The notes under the pieces: model-generated
What the model was told of the DNA's origin: nothing
The model's database searches: none
The model's input: only the letters and a program-made list of their open reading frames with translations
Program-made: the position numbers and the translations under genes
Source: Halorientalis sp. LT38
GTDB lineage: Archaea; Halobacteriota; Halobacteria; Halobacteriales; Haloarculaceae
Length of the DNA stretch: 64,000 bases
Assembly: GCF_037031225.1 (NCBI RefSeq)
Contig: NZ_JAYEZN010000001.1
Location: forward strand, 1,178,001 to 1,242,000
Direction: 5' to 3'
In this document: piece after piece, positions 53,463-62,387 of the stretch
Layout: each line of letters starts with the position of its first letter
Numbering within the stretch: position 1 is the stretch's first letter

Positions 53463-54689
53463 TCACCGCGGGAGGTGCCGGAGCGGCGAGACGCGAGCGA
53501 CGAGGAGGCCCGCCGCGAGCGCGGCGACGAAACTGACGACCACGGCGATGGCGAATCCGCCGGCGAGGACCAGCCGGGGCGTCTGGACGAGTCCCTCGAA
53601 CCCGACGACCGCCGACGCGACGGCCTCCAGGCCTGCTGCGACGGGAATCGTCAGTGCAACGCCGAGCGAACCCCCGATGATCCCGATGATCAGTGCCTCG
53701 ACCAGTGCCACGCCCGCGAGCGTGCTCGCGGACGCGCCCAGCGCCTTCAACGCGGCCAGTTCCTCACGCTGCTGGGAGACCAGCGAGAGCACGAGGTTGA
53801 CCGTCAGCGACAGGCCCGCGAGCACGGCGAGGACGACGAGACTGAGCCCGCCGGCGATCACGAGCGACTGGTCGCCGACGATCGAGCGCAACTGCTCGCG
53901 GTTGGTTCGCACTTCGTATTCCGGGTACTCGCGTTCGATCCGGTCCGCGACGGCGGCGGGGCTCGCGCCCTCGGTGAGCCTGACGGTGAGCAGCGAGGCT
54001 CGATCGGCGTCGGCGGTCCCGGTCAGTTCCTGCAGTTCGCTCAGGTGGAGCGCGATCGTCGGCGTCCGGAGGAATCGGGAGTAGGTCGGCGAGATCCCGA
54101 CGACGGTGAACTGGCGCTCTCTGGCCTCGGCGACGGTCCCGCCGACGTGGATCCGGTCGCCGACCGAGACGTTCAGCGCCGCGGCGGCGCGCGGGCTGAG
54201 CACCGTCTCGTTCGTCCAGGGGCCGTCGTAGCTCCCGTTGGCGTAGTGGACGTCCGACGAATTGAACCCCGATCCCTCGGTCAGTTGCACGGCGTTGCTG
54301 GAGGCCGGACCGCCGACGCCGACGACCGTCTCCAGCGCCGACTCGTTCGGGCCGGCGTACACCGCCTGGAAGGAGAGTGCGGAGGCGGTCGCCACGTCCG
54401 GCATCGCCGAGACGTTCGCCGTCACGGCGTGGGCGTCGACCAGGCCGTTCTCGAAGCCGCCGACAGTCCCCGGCTGGATCCGACCCGGGCCGCCGGAGAC
54501 CCAGAGGTCCCGGCCGGACTGGTCGAACTGGCGTTCGCCGGCCTCCAGCACCCCGACGCCGACGCCGGCCAGGAGCGTGGTCGCGAGCACCGCGACGACG
54601 ACGCCGAAGACGGCCAGCGTCGTCCGCGTCCGGTCGTGTCGGAGCTGGGCGACGGCGATCCCGACCACGGCCCGCAGCCGCGGGATCAC
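53463..54689 (-). CDS. ABC transporter permease, MacB/FtsX type
   Basis: A 408-residue permease with one N-terminal helix, a large extracytoplasmic domain (about 65-265) and three C-terminal helices: the MacB/LolC layout. The GTG start overlaps the upstream permease stop (GTGA). It works with the other permease and the ATPase as a mechanotransmission-type transporter. Substrate unknown. Confidence 0.87.
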   Translation of the reverse strand: MIPRLRAVVGIAVAQLRHDRTRTTLAVFGVVVAVLATTLLAGVGVGVLEAGERQFDQSGRDLWVSGGPGRIQPGTVGGFENGLVDAHAVTANVSAMPDVATASALSFQAVYAGPNESALETVVGVGGPASSNAVQLTEGSGFNSSDVHYANGSYDGPWTNETVLSPRAAAALNVSVGDRIHVGGTVAEARERQFTVVGISPTYSRFLRTPTIALHLSELQELTGTADADRASLLTVRLTEGASPAAVADRIEREYPEYEVRTNREQLRSIVGDQSLVIAGGLSLVVLAVLAGLSLTVNLVLSLVSQQREELAALKALGASASTLAGVALVEALIIGIIGGSLGVALTIPVAAGLEAVASAVVGFEGLVQTPRLVLAGGFAIAVVVSFVAALAAGLLVARVSPLRHLPR

Positions 54690-55921
54690 CGCCTGAGCAC
54701 CTCCCCGACCGAACTCCGGCGGTCGAGCCAGGCCGGGTACGGCGCGGCCAGCAGCCCGATCAGGATCGCGACGGCGAGCCCGTAGCCGAGCAGGAGCGGG
54801 TGGAAGGCCGTCACCGAGTCGACGCCGAACTGCCACGCCGCGACGGCGTCGACGAGCGCCATCCCGCCCAGGCCGAGTACCAGCCCGACGAGGCCACCGC
54901 AGACGGCGACGCAGAGCACTTCACCGGCGACCAGCAGCGACCGCGATCGGGCCGAGTAGCCGACCACCGAGAAGACCGCGAGTTGCCGGCGGTCGGCGGT
55001 CACCTCCAGCCCCATCATCGTCCCGACGAAGAGGACGCCGACGACCAGCGCCGTGACGAAGGCCGCGACGGCGACCGCGAGCGAGAGGTCGTCGGTCGGC
55101 GGCCGCGACGCGAACCCTTCCTTCGCGACGACCGTCGTGTCCGGGTAGACCCCCTCGAGTTGCGACCTCACCGACGGGTCGCTCGTCGACACGAGGATCT
55201 GGCTGGCCTGATCCGATCCGGTCGTCCCCGTCAGCGACTGGAGTTCGCTCAGGTGCATAGCGACGACCGGGAGCTGCTCGCTCCCGGGATCGGTCGCCCC
55301 GTCGACGCCGACGACGGTCACGTTCCGGGCCTCCCCGCGTGCGCGTACTCGAACCCGGTCCCCCGCCGACGCGTCGAGGAGTCCCGCGGCCGCGGCGCTG
55401 AGGACCACCTCGTCGGTGCGCGGTCCGTCGTAACTCCCGTTCGCGTAGTGGGGATCGCCCGGCGTGAGCTGGCTCGTGTTGACCCCGGCGACCGTCTCCG
55501 TTCGCTCGCCCGGGATCAGGCCGACGGCGAGCGCGTATTCGCTCCCCGCGTCGCTCTCGACGGAGACGAGCCGTGGCAACACCGGCGTCACCGCGTCGAT
55601 CCGATCGTCCGCGAGGAGGCGCTCGCGAGTGCGGTGGACGTCGCCGAGTTGCGGCTGGCCGACCTCGACGGTGATCGCCGAGGCCGCGCCGTCCGAAGGG
55701 ACGATCCAGTAGTCGACGCCCTCGCTCTCGACGGTCGCGGGCGTCGCCAGCCCGAGCGCGACGCCGGTGACGGCGACCATCAGCCCGACGGCGAAGCCAA
55801 CGCCGACGACGGCAATCAGCACTCGCCGCGAGGCCGCGCCGGTCAGGCGGCCGACGACGCGGTACGCGGCGATGCCGAGGACGCCCCGGAGCCGTCGGAG
55901 CCGCGATCCCTCTCTAGTCAT
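54686..55921 (-). CDS. ABC transporter permease, MacB/FtsX type
   Basis: A 411-residue permease with the same layout as its neighbour; one N-terminal helix (32-55), periplasm-facing domain and three C-terminal helices. Shared segments (HYANGSYDGP, VVAMHLSELQSLTG) show the two permeases are paralogues. It overlaps the ATPase gene by eight bases. Confidence 0.88.
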   Translation of the reverse strand: MTREGSRLRRLRGVLGIAAYRVVGRLTGAASRRVLIAVVGVGFAVGLMVAVTGVALGLATPATVESEGVDYWIVPSDGAASAITVEVGQPQLGDVHRTRERLLADDRIDAVTPVLPRLVSVESDAGSEYALAVGLIPGERTETVAGVNTSQLTPGDPHYANGSYDGPRTDEVVLSAAAAGLLDASAGDRVRVRARGEARNVTVVGVDGATDPGSEQLPVVAMHLSELQSLTGTTGSDQASQILVSTSDPSVRSQLEGVYPDTTVVAKEGFASRPPTDDLSLAVAVAAFVTALVVGVLFVGTMMGLEVTADRRQLAVFSVVGYSARSRSLLVAGEVLCVAVCGGLVGLVLGLGGMALVDAVAAWQFGVDSVTAFHPLLLGYGLAVAILIGLLAAPYPAWLDRRSSVGEVLRR

Positions 55922-56660
55922 CGACGCGTCCGTCCCTGAGCCGCAGGAGCCGATCCGCCCGATCCAGCGCCTGGCCGTCGTGGGAGGCGATCACGACCCC
56001 CGTGTCCTCGCCCAGCGAGGCCAGCAGATCGAGGACGCGCTCGCTCGTCGCTGTGTCGAGTTCACCCGTCGGTTCGTCCGCGACGACGAGTTCGGGGTCG
56101 GTCGCCAGCGCGCGGGCGATGGCGACTCGCTGGCGCTCCCCGCCGCTGAGTTCGCCCGGCCGATGGTCCGTCCGATCGGCCAGTCCGACCCGCTCTAAGA
56201 GTTCGGTGGCGCGTTCTCTTCGATCTCGTTTGCTCCAGCCGAGTTCGACCAGCGGGAGCGCGACGTTGGCCCGCGCGGACAGCGCGGGCAGCAGGTGGAA
56301 CCGCTGGAAGACGACGCCGACGTGTTCGAGTCGCAGCCGGGCGCGACCCCGTTCGGACAGCGTCGCCGTGTCGGTCCCGGCCACGGAGACGGTCCCGCTC
56401 GTCGGCGTGTCGAGCGCTGCCAGCAGGTGCAAGAGGGTGGTCTTCCCGCTGCCGCTCGGCCCGGCGATGCCCAGGATCTCCCCCGGAGTGACCGCCATCG
56501 AGACGCCGTCGACGGCCCGGACCGCGGGACTCGACCCGTTCCGGCGACCGAGCCGTCCGCCGCGACTGTACTCCCGGACGACCGACTCACAGCGCGCGAC
56601 GGCCGACCGCTCCCCCTCCCAGGACGGTGCAGCCGTCCCGTCCGGTTCGTCTGTTCGCAC
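55914..56660 (-). CDS. ABC transporter ATP-binding protein, MacB/LolD type
   Basis: A 248-residue ATPase with Walker A GPSGSGKTT, Q-loop VFQRFHLLP, signature LSGGERQRVAIARA, Walker B LVVADEPTGELD and switch His SHD. VADEPTGELD and Gln/Leu-rich spacing are typical of LolD/MacB ATPases. First gene of the three-gene operon; the N-terminal 20 residues are an extension. Confidence 0.92.
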   Translation of the reverse strand: MRTDEPDGTAAPSWEGERSAVARCESVVREYSRGGRLGRRNGSSPAVRAVDGVSMAVTPGEILGIAGPSGSGKTTLLHLLAALDTPTSGTVSVAGTDTATLSERGRARLRLEHVGVVFQRFHLLPALSARANVALPLVELGWSKRDRRERATELLERVGLADRTDHRPGELSGGERQRVAIARALATDPELVVADEPTGELDTATSERVLDLLASLGEDTGVVIASHDGQALDRADRLLRLRDGRVDD

Positions 56661-56773
56661 GTTGACGGATCATCGCGGCACGGCCTGAATAATATTCCGC
56701 CGGGCGTTCGCCCGAACCATACCCCTTATTGTTCGGCGGGATGACCTGTCGACCAAGCCAGCGTCCCCAGTCC

Positions 56774-57589
56774 ATGCCAGACGAAAACGCCCTCGCGTCG
56801 GGTCCGCTCGGGCGACTCCGAGCCCGCGGTCTCCGGGTCGGCGACCTCGCCGTCGTCGGCCCCTTCCTCGCCATCGCCGGCAGCGAGACGGCGCTCTATC
56901 TCGGCTACCTCGACGTCACGCTGTGGGGCCACGCGCTCACGTTGCTCGCCTGCCTATTCGCGCCGCTGTGGCTCGACGGCGAGACCGCCACGTTGCGTGC
57001 GTTCGCACTCGTGCCGCTCTTTCGCCTGGTCAACCTCGGGATGCCGATCTTCTTCGTGCTGACGCTCTCCTGGTTCCCCTTCATCTACGGCCCGCTCGTC
57101 CCCGCGCTGTATCTCGTCGTCAGCGGTGACAACGATCTGAATCCCCGTGCCGGCCTCCGCTCTGCCGTCACGCTGTTTCCCGCGATCCTCCTCGGCGCGT
57201 GGCTGCTCGCCCACCTCGAGTTCGCGGTCATTCAACCCGACGGCCTCCTCCCGGCCTGGTCGCCCCTCCACGTCGCCTTCCTCGCCGTCGTGATGATCGG
57301 GTTCGTCGGCTTCGTCGAGGAGTTGCTCTTCCGCGGGATCCTCCAGCGCACGCTCGAGTCCCGGATGGGCTACTGGCCCGGCATCCTCACCGCAAGCGTC
57401 GTCTTCGGCCTGATGCACTCCGGATACAGCGACCCCAACGAGGTCGCGCTGGCGGCCGGCATCGGGCTGGCGTTTGGCCTTCTCTACGACTGGACCGACA
57501 GTCTGGCCGCCGTGACGGTCGCCCACGGCCTGCTCAACATCTTCCTGTTCGGGGCCCTGCCGATGGACGTGCTGCGACTGGGCGGGTGA
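56774..57589 (+). CDS. CPBP family intramembrane protease
   Basis: A 271-residue membrane protein of about eight helices with CPBP motifs Glu182-Glu183/Arg187 (EELLFRGIL), FGLMH with His215, and AHGLLN with His251 and Asn255. It is divergent from the MacB-like operon. Some bacterial CPBP proteases give bacteriocin immunity, so proximity to the RiPP locus is notable, but no direct link is shown. ATG at 56774. Confidence 0.85.
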   Translation: MPDENALASGPLGRLRARGLRVGDLAVVGPFLAIAGSETALYLGYLDVTLWGHALTLLACLFAPLWLDGETATLRAFALVPLFRLVNLGMPIFFVLTLSWFPFIYGPLVPALYLVVSGDNDLNPRAGLRSAVTLFPAILLGAWLLAHLEFAVIQPDGLLPAWSPLHVAFLAVVMIGFVGFVEELLFRGILQRTLESRMGYWPGILTASVVFGLMHSGYSDPNEVALAAGIGLAFGLLYDWTDSLAAVTVAHGLLNIFLFGALPMDVLRLGG

Positions 57590-57665
57590 TGAACGCGGGC
57601 GGAAGAGAGCCGATCGGCGACGGCTTCGTGAAAACAGCGGGGGACTGAACCGAGGATGGACCGAT

Positions 57666-57944
57666 TTAGATCAGCTGTAGCGACTCGTAGACGACGACGC
57701 CGCCGAAGGCCATCCCGAGCGGGAGGACGGTGGCGACGAGTGACCGCCGGAGGCGGGGGTTCTCGAACCGCGACGCGTCCAGCAGGTCCAGGTACGCCAG
57801 CAGGAGGACGAGCGCCGCGGCGACGAAGATGCCGCCGACGCCCAGTCCGACCGGCGAGGTCAGCGACGTCGCGCTCGCGGAGGCACTGGCCGCTGAACTG
57901 GAGGCGCTACTGGCCGAACTGGAGACGATGGCGGTCAGTCCCAT
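57666..57944 (-). CDS. Small Ser/Ala-rich membrane protein
   Basis: A 92-residue protein. An N-terminal low-complexity Ser/Ala run (about 8-30) precedes two membrane segments (about 33-52 and 68-88). The loop DASRFENPRLRRS is basic. Composition supports a real membrane protein; family unknown. Confidence 0.6.
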   Translation of the reverse strand: MGLTAIVSSSASSASSSAASASASATSLTSPVGLGVGGIFVAAALVLLLAYLDLLDASRFENPRLRRSLVATVLPLGMAFGGVVVYESLQLI

Positions 57945-58170
57945 TCTCTATTCCAGAGTTGGATACCGCGGCATAAATTAATTCCGGCTGGGCAATACTT
58001 TCGATCGGCACAGCCAGGAAACGATGGTCGGGATAGCCGAGGTCTATCGAACACGGAACGCTTTTCAGGTGAGTTCAACTCAGTGATAGTACGGTGACGC
58101 GGGGGACCTCGAGTCGGCAACCTGAACTGCCAGAGATCGACCTCCGAGCGCCTGCAGAGGCGGTCCGTCG

Positions 58171-58824
58171 ATGACGGACGACGACCCGACGGACCGCCCG
58201 GAGAGTGACGGTCCCGACGGGGACGAGGCCACGAGTGGGGACCGTTCGGAGGCGGTTGCGGACGGCGCCTCGACCGGCGACGCCGAGGAATCGGTGGCGG
58301 CCGAGGAAGACGCTCCGGGACCCACTGGGCGATCGGCGTGGCTGGCCCGCGGCGAGCGCGTCCTGACCTGGGTGCTCGCGCTCGCGCTCCTCCTCTCGCT
58401 GGCCGGGGTCGTCTACGTCGCCATGGTTCCCCCGGAGACGACCGACCCCTACACCGAGTTCTATATCCTGGGCCCAGACGGCAACGCCAGCGGCTATCCG
58501 ACGCAGCTGGCCCCCGGCGACACGGGCACCGTGATCGTGGGGATCACCAATCACGAGCAGCGAGACGTCGACTATCGCGTGGCCGTGACCTGGAACGGGA
58601 GTCAGTCCTTCGAGCGGAACGTATCCGTGGCCGACGAGGCGACCGAAGAGTTCCGGGTGAGCCTGTCCGCGCCCGACGAGTCGGGACGGTATCGCGTTCT
58701 CTTCCACCTGACGAACGAGGCCGGCGGCGAACCGACGCCGCCCAATCGGCTGTGGATCGACGTCGGGAACGAGACGGTCGACGCTGGAGACGAAACGGCC
58801 AACGGGACAGAGTCTCCCGAATAG
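58171..58824 (+). CDS. DUF1616-like membrane-anchored protein
   Basis: A 217-residue protein: acidic cytoplasmic tail (1-58), one membrane helix (about 66-86), then an outer beta domain with YTEFYILGPDGNASGYP, GDTGTVIVGITNHEQRDVDY and FRVSLSAPDESGRYRV. This matches the DUF1616 outer domain common in archaea. It lies 98 bases before the RiPP cyclase gene, same strand. Confidence 0.72.
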   Translation: MTDDDPTDRPESDGPDGDEATSGDRSEAVADGASTGDAEESVAAEEDAPGPTGRSAWLARGERVLTWVLALALLLSLAGVVYVAMVPPETTDPYTEFYILGPDGNASGYPTQLAPGDTGTVIVGITNHEQRDVDYRVAVTWNGSQSFERNVSVADEATEEFRVSLSAPDESGRYRVLFHLTNEAGGEPTPPNRLWIDVGNETVDAGDETANGTESPE

Positions 58825-58890
58825 TCGAGCGTCGGCGATCCAGTTCGAGGCGACGATAGCACAGCGTCCGTTCGTCGGGCGGAAGGTATT

Positions 58891-58898
58891 TTCAAATA
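58891..58898 (+). promoter_or_regulatory. TATA-like box of the cyclase gene
   Basis: TTCAAATA is centred about 28 bases before the ATG at 58923, after purine-rich GGAAGG. It suggests the RiPP locus has its own promoter. Confidence 0.45.
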
Positions 58899-58922
58899 GC
58901 TTGCATTCCGAACCCTTTGTCA

Positions 58923-60797
58923 ATGGGCGGTATCGTCGCGCTCGTCGATCGATCCGGGCAGGGGGTCGACTCCGTTGCCGTCGACTCGATGGTCGAGGCG
59001 CTCTCCCATCGCGGCCCCGACGGGAGCGACCAGTGGGTCGACGGTCCATGTGGGCTGGGCCATCTGCACCACTACACGACGCCGACGGCCGGGAGGCCCG
59101 ATCAGCCGCTCCGGAGGGACGACTGCGTCGTCGTCGCGGACGGCCGAGTCGACAATCGCCGCGAACTCGAGGAATTGCTCGATCTCGACGCCGGCGTGAC
59201 GACCGACGCCGAGTACCTGCTGGCCGCCTACCGGAAGTGGGGGACGGCGTGTCCGGAGCACGTCGTGGGCGCCTACGCGTTCGCGATCTGGGACGAAAGC
59301 AGACGACGGCTGTTCTGTGCGCGGGACCACGCCGGAATCCGGCCGTGCTACGTGGCAACCGGGGACGGACGGGTCGCCGTCGCCTCCGAGATACGAGCGC
59401 TCCGGCGACTCCCGTTCGTCTCGACGGCTCTCGACGAGATCGCGGTAGGCGACTTCCTGGTCGGAGACCCGGCCGACACGGAGCGGACGTTCTTCGAGGA
59501 CGTGACGCGCCTGCCACCGGGGCACGCGCTGGTCGCGACCGACGACGAGGTGCGCACGTGGCAGTACTGGAGCCTCGACCCGACCGTGGAGATCAGCATG
59601 GAGTCGGACGAGGCCTACGCCGCGGCGTTCAAACAGCTGTTCGAGCGGGCCGTCCAGTGTCGGTTGCGTCGCCCGCCTGAGGGACGGGTCGGGTCGACGC
59701 TGAGCGGCGGGCTCGATTCCTCCGCCATCGCCACCGTGGCCCAGCGGTTCACGCCCGCCGAGACCGGCCCGTTCCCGACGGTTTCACTTTCCTTCGAGGG
59801 CATCCCGGGCGTCGACGAGACCGCGTACGCCGAGTCTGTCCTCGAGACCGGTGACTTCGACGGCCGGTTCGTCGCGGCGGCGGACCTCCACCCTTTCCGG
59901 GACGTCGACCGTGTCCTGACCGCCCAGGAGACACCCTTCTTCGCGAACAGCCTCTTCCTGCACTGGGGGATGTACGGGACAGCCGCCGACATGGACGTCC
60001 GAGTCATGCTCGACGGATACGGCGGCGACGAGACGCTGGGTCGGGGCGTCGCGTATTTGGCCGGGCTGGCTCGCAGTGGCCAGCTCCGTCGACTCGCAGC
60101 GGAGATACCCGCGACCGCCGACAGGCGGGGAGAGTCCGTGAGGACGGTGCTCCTGAACGAGGTCGTTGCCCCGCTGGTACCGGAGCCGCTGTGGCGAGCC
60201 CGGCGACTCGTCCGTGGAGAGTCCGATCCGCTGGCGGATCGGACGTCGGTCCTCAATACCGACTTCACAGATCGGATCGGAATCCGCAAGCGACTGCAAC
60301 GACGGGAGGAACCACCGCCAAAGACTGTCCGGGACGACCACCGCTGGCTGGTGACACAGGGGCTGCTGTCTCGGGATCTGGTCGCCGCCAACAAGGCCGG
60401 GATCGCGTTCGGCATCGAGCCGCGGTTCCCGTTCCTGGATCGGCGGCTCGTGGAGTTCTGTCTGGCGCTGCCCGCGGACCAGAAGTTCCGGCGGGGGTGG
60501 GAGCGATTCGTCCTCCGCCGGGCGCTGGGCGAGTACCTGCCATCGGACGTCCGCTGGCGCGAGGACAAGGCCGACCTGCGCCCGTGTTTCCTCGAGGGAC
60601 TTCGGACACACGACGCCGAGCGACTCCGGAGTCTCGCTGGGGAGGAAGAGGAAGTAGAGACGTGGCGATACGTCGACCGCGCGGCGTTCGGGACGAACGT
60701 GGACGCCTTCCTCGACGGCCGTGACCTGAACGCCCGCAGGGCGGTCTGGCGACCCGCACTGCTGGGATCGTGGTTACGGCGGCGCCGGAACACCTGA
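58923..60797 (+). CDS. Asparagine-synthetase-like lasso-type macrocyclase
   Basis: A 624-residue homologue of asparagine synthetase B. The N-terminal glutaminase-like domain (1-210) begins MGGIVALVD, so the catalytic Cys2 of true synthetases is Gly. The synthetase domain keeps the ATP loop SGGLDSS (261-267), later LDGYGGDETL, and the conserved GIEPRFPFLDRRLVEFCL. Loss of Cys2 with an intact ATP site is what lasso cyclases (McjC type) show: they adenylate a side-chain acid and close a lactam instead of using ammonia. First gene of the cluster. Confidence 0.88.
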   Translation: MGGIVALVDRSGQGVDSVAVDSMVEALSHRGPDGSDQWVDGPCGLGHLHHYTTPTAGRPDQPLRRDDCVVVADGRVDNRRELEELLDLDAGVTTDAEYLLAAYRKWGTACPEHVVGAYAFAIWDESRRRLFCARDHAGIRPCYVATGDGRVAVASEIRALRRLPFVSTALDEIAVGDFLVGDPADTERTFFEDVTRLPPGHALVATDDEVRTWQYWSLDPTVEISMESDEAYAAAFKQLFERAVQCRLRRPPEGRVGSTLSGGLDSSAIATVAQRFTPAETGPFPTVSLSFEGIPGVDETAYAESVLETGDFDGRFVAAADLHPFRDVDRVLTAQETPFFANSLFLHWGMYGTAADMDVRVMLDGYGGDETLGRGVAYLAGLARSGQLRRLAAEIPATADRRGESVRTVLLNEVVAPLVPEPLWRARRLVRGESDPLADRTSVLNTDFTDRIGIRKRLQRREEPPPKTVRDDHRWLVTQGLLSRDLVAANKAGIAFGIEPRFPFLDRRLVEFCLALPADQKFRRGWERFVLRRALGEYLPSDVRWREDKADLRPCFLEGLRTHDAERLRSLAGEEEEVETWRYVDRAAFGTNVDAFLDGRDLNARRAVWRPALLGSWLRRRRNT

Positions 60798-60832
60798 CGG
60801 TGGCGACGCAACTGTTGCCGGGAAAGCAGAAC

Positions 60833-60840
60833 GATTATGC
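60833..60840 (+). promoter_or_regulatory. TATA-like box of the precursor gene
   Basis: GATTATGC is centred 27 bases before the GTG at 60864, with purine-rich GGAAAGCAGA as BRE. Exact leaderless spacing suggests separate, probably high expression of the precursor. Confidence 0.55.
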
Positions 60841-60863
60841 GCGAGAAATAAAAACGAACCAAC

Positions 60864-61019
60864 GTGACAGACGCAAACGACGAATACGAACCCCCGGAAC
60901 TGGTTTCGTTCGGCTCTCTCGAGGAGATCACCGAGGGGAGCAAGGGGAAGGGTCGCGGACGCGGTCGCGGGCGTGGGCGCGGGGCGAGCAGGGGCGACGG
61001 CCTCGGTGGCGGACGGTAA
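60864..61019 (+). CDS. Lasso-type RiPP precursor with Gly/Arg-rich core
   Basis: A 51-residue peptide with a GTG start. The leader (1-24) carries the lasso signature Tyr-x-x-Pro-x-Leu, a Gly, then Thr at the penultimate position: YEPPELVSFGSLEEITE. The predicted core (25-51) starts with Gly-Ser-Lys-Gly-Lys-Gly, then five Arg-Gly pairs, Ala-Ser-Arg-Gly-Asp and a Gly-rich end with Arg. There is no Asp or Glu at core positions 7-9; the only acid is core Asp21. Flanked by cyclase and kinase genes. Confidence 0.82.
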   Translation: MTDANDEYEPPELVSFGSLEEITEGSKGKGRGRGRGRGRGASRGDGLGGGR

Positions 61020-61035
61020 GACCGTCCCACAGTCG

Positions 61036-61932
61036 ATGGACGACGAGACGTATCGTGCGTTCGGCCTGACGCTGGAGTCTTCGATTCCACTCCCGGAACT
61101 GCCACGGACCGATATCCGGGCGGAGCCGACCGTACGGATCGAGCGGGATTCTCTCGCGTTCCCGGCGTCGGAGACGGCCTCGTATCGGGTCGCCGACGGT
61201 GGGGTCTACCTGAACTACGACGTGGGGACGTTCTTCGTCGACGAGACCACCGTCGTCGCCGATCCGATCCGGGAGCCGGACCAGCTCTTCCGTCAGTACC
61301 TGCTCGGGCGCGTGATCGGGATGGTCCTCGTCCTGCGCGGGTCCCTCTGTCTCCACGCGAGCGCCGTCGCCGTCGACGGTCGCGCCGTCCTCTTCGCGGG
61401 GCCGAGCGGGGCCGGCAAATCGACCACGGCGCTCGCGGTGGCGCTGTCCCGGGACGGCGGCTCGTTCGTCACCGACGACGTCGCGCCGATCGCCGCGGAC
61501 GCCGACCCGACGTTGCAGCCCGGGCCGCCGCTCGTCAAGTTCAGTGCCGACAACCCGCTCTGCGCCGTCGCGGATATCGATCCCGTCCTCGACGACGGGA
61601 GCGGACCCGCTCTCGGGAAACGATGGTACCGGGTCGGCGGCGAAGTCGGGAGCGAGCCCCTGCCAGTCGACCGGATCTACCTGCTCGAACCAGGAGCGCC
61701 AGTCGGCGTCGAACCGGTCACCGGTCGGGAGGCGGCGATCGAACTGCGACGCCAGTCGTTCTTCGCGTCGGATTCGGCGTTCCTGCGCGAGGCGGACTTC
61801 GAGACGGCACAGTTCCTCCAGTGCGCCGACGTCGCGGACGCCTGTCGGATGCGGCGGCTCCAGAGCGGGCGGGACCTCGACGACCTGCCAGACGTCGTCT
61901 CGGCCGTCGAATCCGATCTCGAGAGCGACTGA
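61036..61932 (+). CDS. HPr-kinase-like RiPP tailoring kinase
   Basis: A 298-residue HprK-fold protein. LHASAV (His107) and P-loop GPSGAGKST (122-130) lead to an acidic FVTDDVAPI. In some lasso pathways such kinases phosphorylate the C-terminal Ser of the core. Here the core ends in Arg, and Ser occurs only at core positions 2 and 18. Starts 16 bases after the precursor stop, so co-transcribed. Other HprK-like roles cannot be excluded. Confidence 0.83.
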   Translation: MDDETYRAFGLTLESSIPLPELPRTDIRAEPTVRIERDSLAFPASETASYRVADGGVYLNYDVGTFFVDETTVVADPIREPDQLFRQYLLGRVIGMVLVLRGSLCLHASAVAVDGRAVLFAGPSGAGKSTTALAVALSRDGGSFVTDDVAPIAADADPTLQPGPPLVKFSADNPLCAVADIDPVLDDGSGPALGKRWYRVGGEVGSEPLPVDRIYLLEPGAPVGVEPVTGREAAIELRRQSFFASDSAFLREADFETAQFLQCADVADACRMRRLQSGRDLDDLPDVVSAVESDLESD

Positions 61933-62003
61933 TTGCTGAAGGTTCGACGGCGTTCTCGGCCCCGCGTCTTCACGATGGTCGACGGGCTCGGCCCCGCAGT
62001 CCG

Positions 62004-62011
62004 GATTATAG
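62004..62011 (+). promoter_or_regulatory. TATA-like box before the PqqD gene
   Basis: GATTATAG lies about 38 bases before the GTG at 62046. It may give the leader-processing genes separate transcription. Confidence 0.4.
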
Positions 62012-62045
62012 ACGCTGAGCTGACCAGTACCTCTTTTGTGAGATA

Positions 62046-62387
62046 GTGACAGTACGACGCATGGACGGCCGTGATGGCGACCGTGAACGGACGCTTCCAG
62101 CCGATGCGGTCGTCCAGGCGACCGACGCGTGTCTGCACACGACCGTCGACGGCGAGGAGGTACTCCTCCAGACCGAGACCGGCGAGTACTACGGGCTCAA
62201 CGCCGTCGGCACCCGGATCTGGGAGGCCGTTCAGGAACCACGGCGCGTCGCGGACGTCGAGGAGACGATCCGGGCGGAGTTCGACGTCTCGGCCGCCGCG
62301 TGTCGCGAGGACGTCCAGGCGTTCCTGACGGACCTCCGGGAGGCACAGCTGCTCGAACTCGTCGAATCGGACGGGACGGAGACGTGA
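62046..62387 (+). CDS. PqqD-type RiPP recognition element (lasso B1)
   Basis: A 113-residue PqqD-fold protein: VVQATDACLHTTVDGEEVLL, GEYYGLNAVGTRIWEAV and a C-terminal helix. PqqD/B1 proteins bind the leader (the YxxPxL segment) and hand it to the peptidase. GTG at 62046 or ATG at 62061 may be the start. It overlaps the next gene (GTGA), as for split B1-B2 systems. Confidence 0.9.
   Translation: MTVRRMDGRDGDRERTLPADAVVQATDACLHTTVDGEEVLLQTETGEYYGLNAVGTRIWEAVQEPRRVADVEETIRAEFDVSAAACREDVQAFLTDLREAQLLELVESDGTET

Noticed and set aside
60930-61015. The Arg-Gly run as simple GC-rich noise rather than a gene
   Set aside because: The frame has a fitting leader, an exact promoter distance, a position between cyclase and kinase genes and a proper stop.
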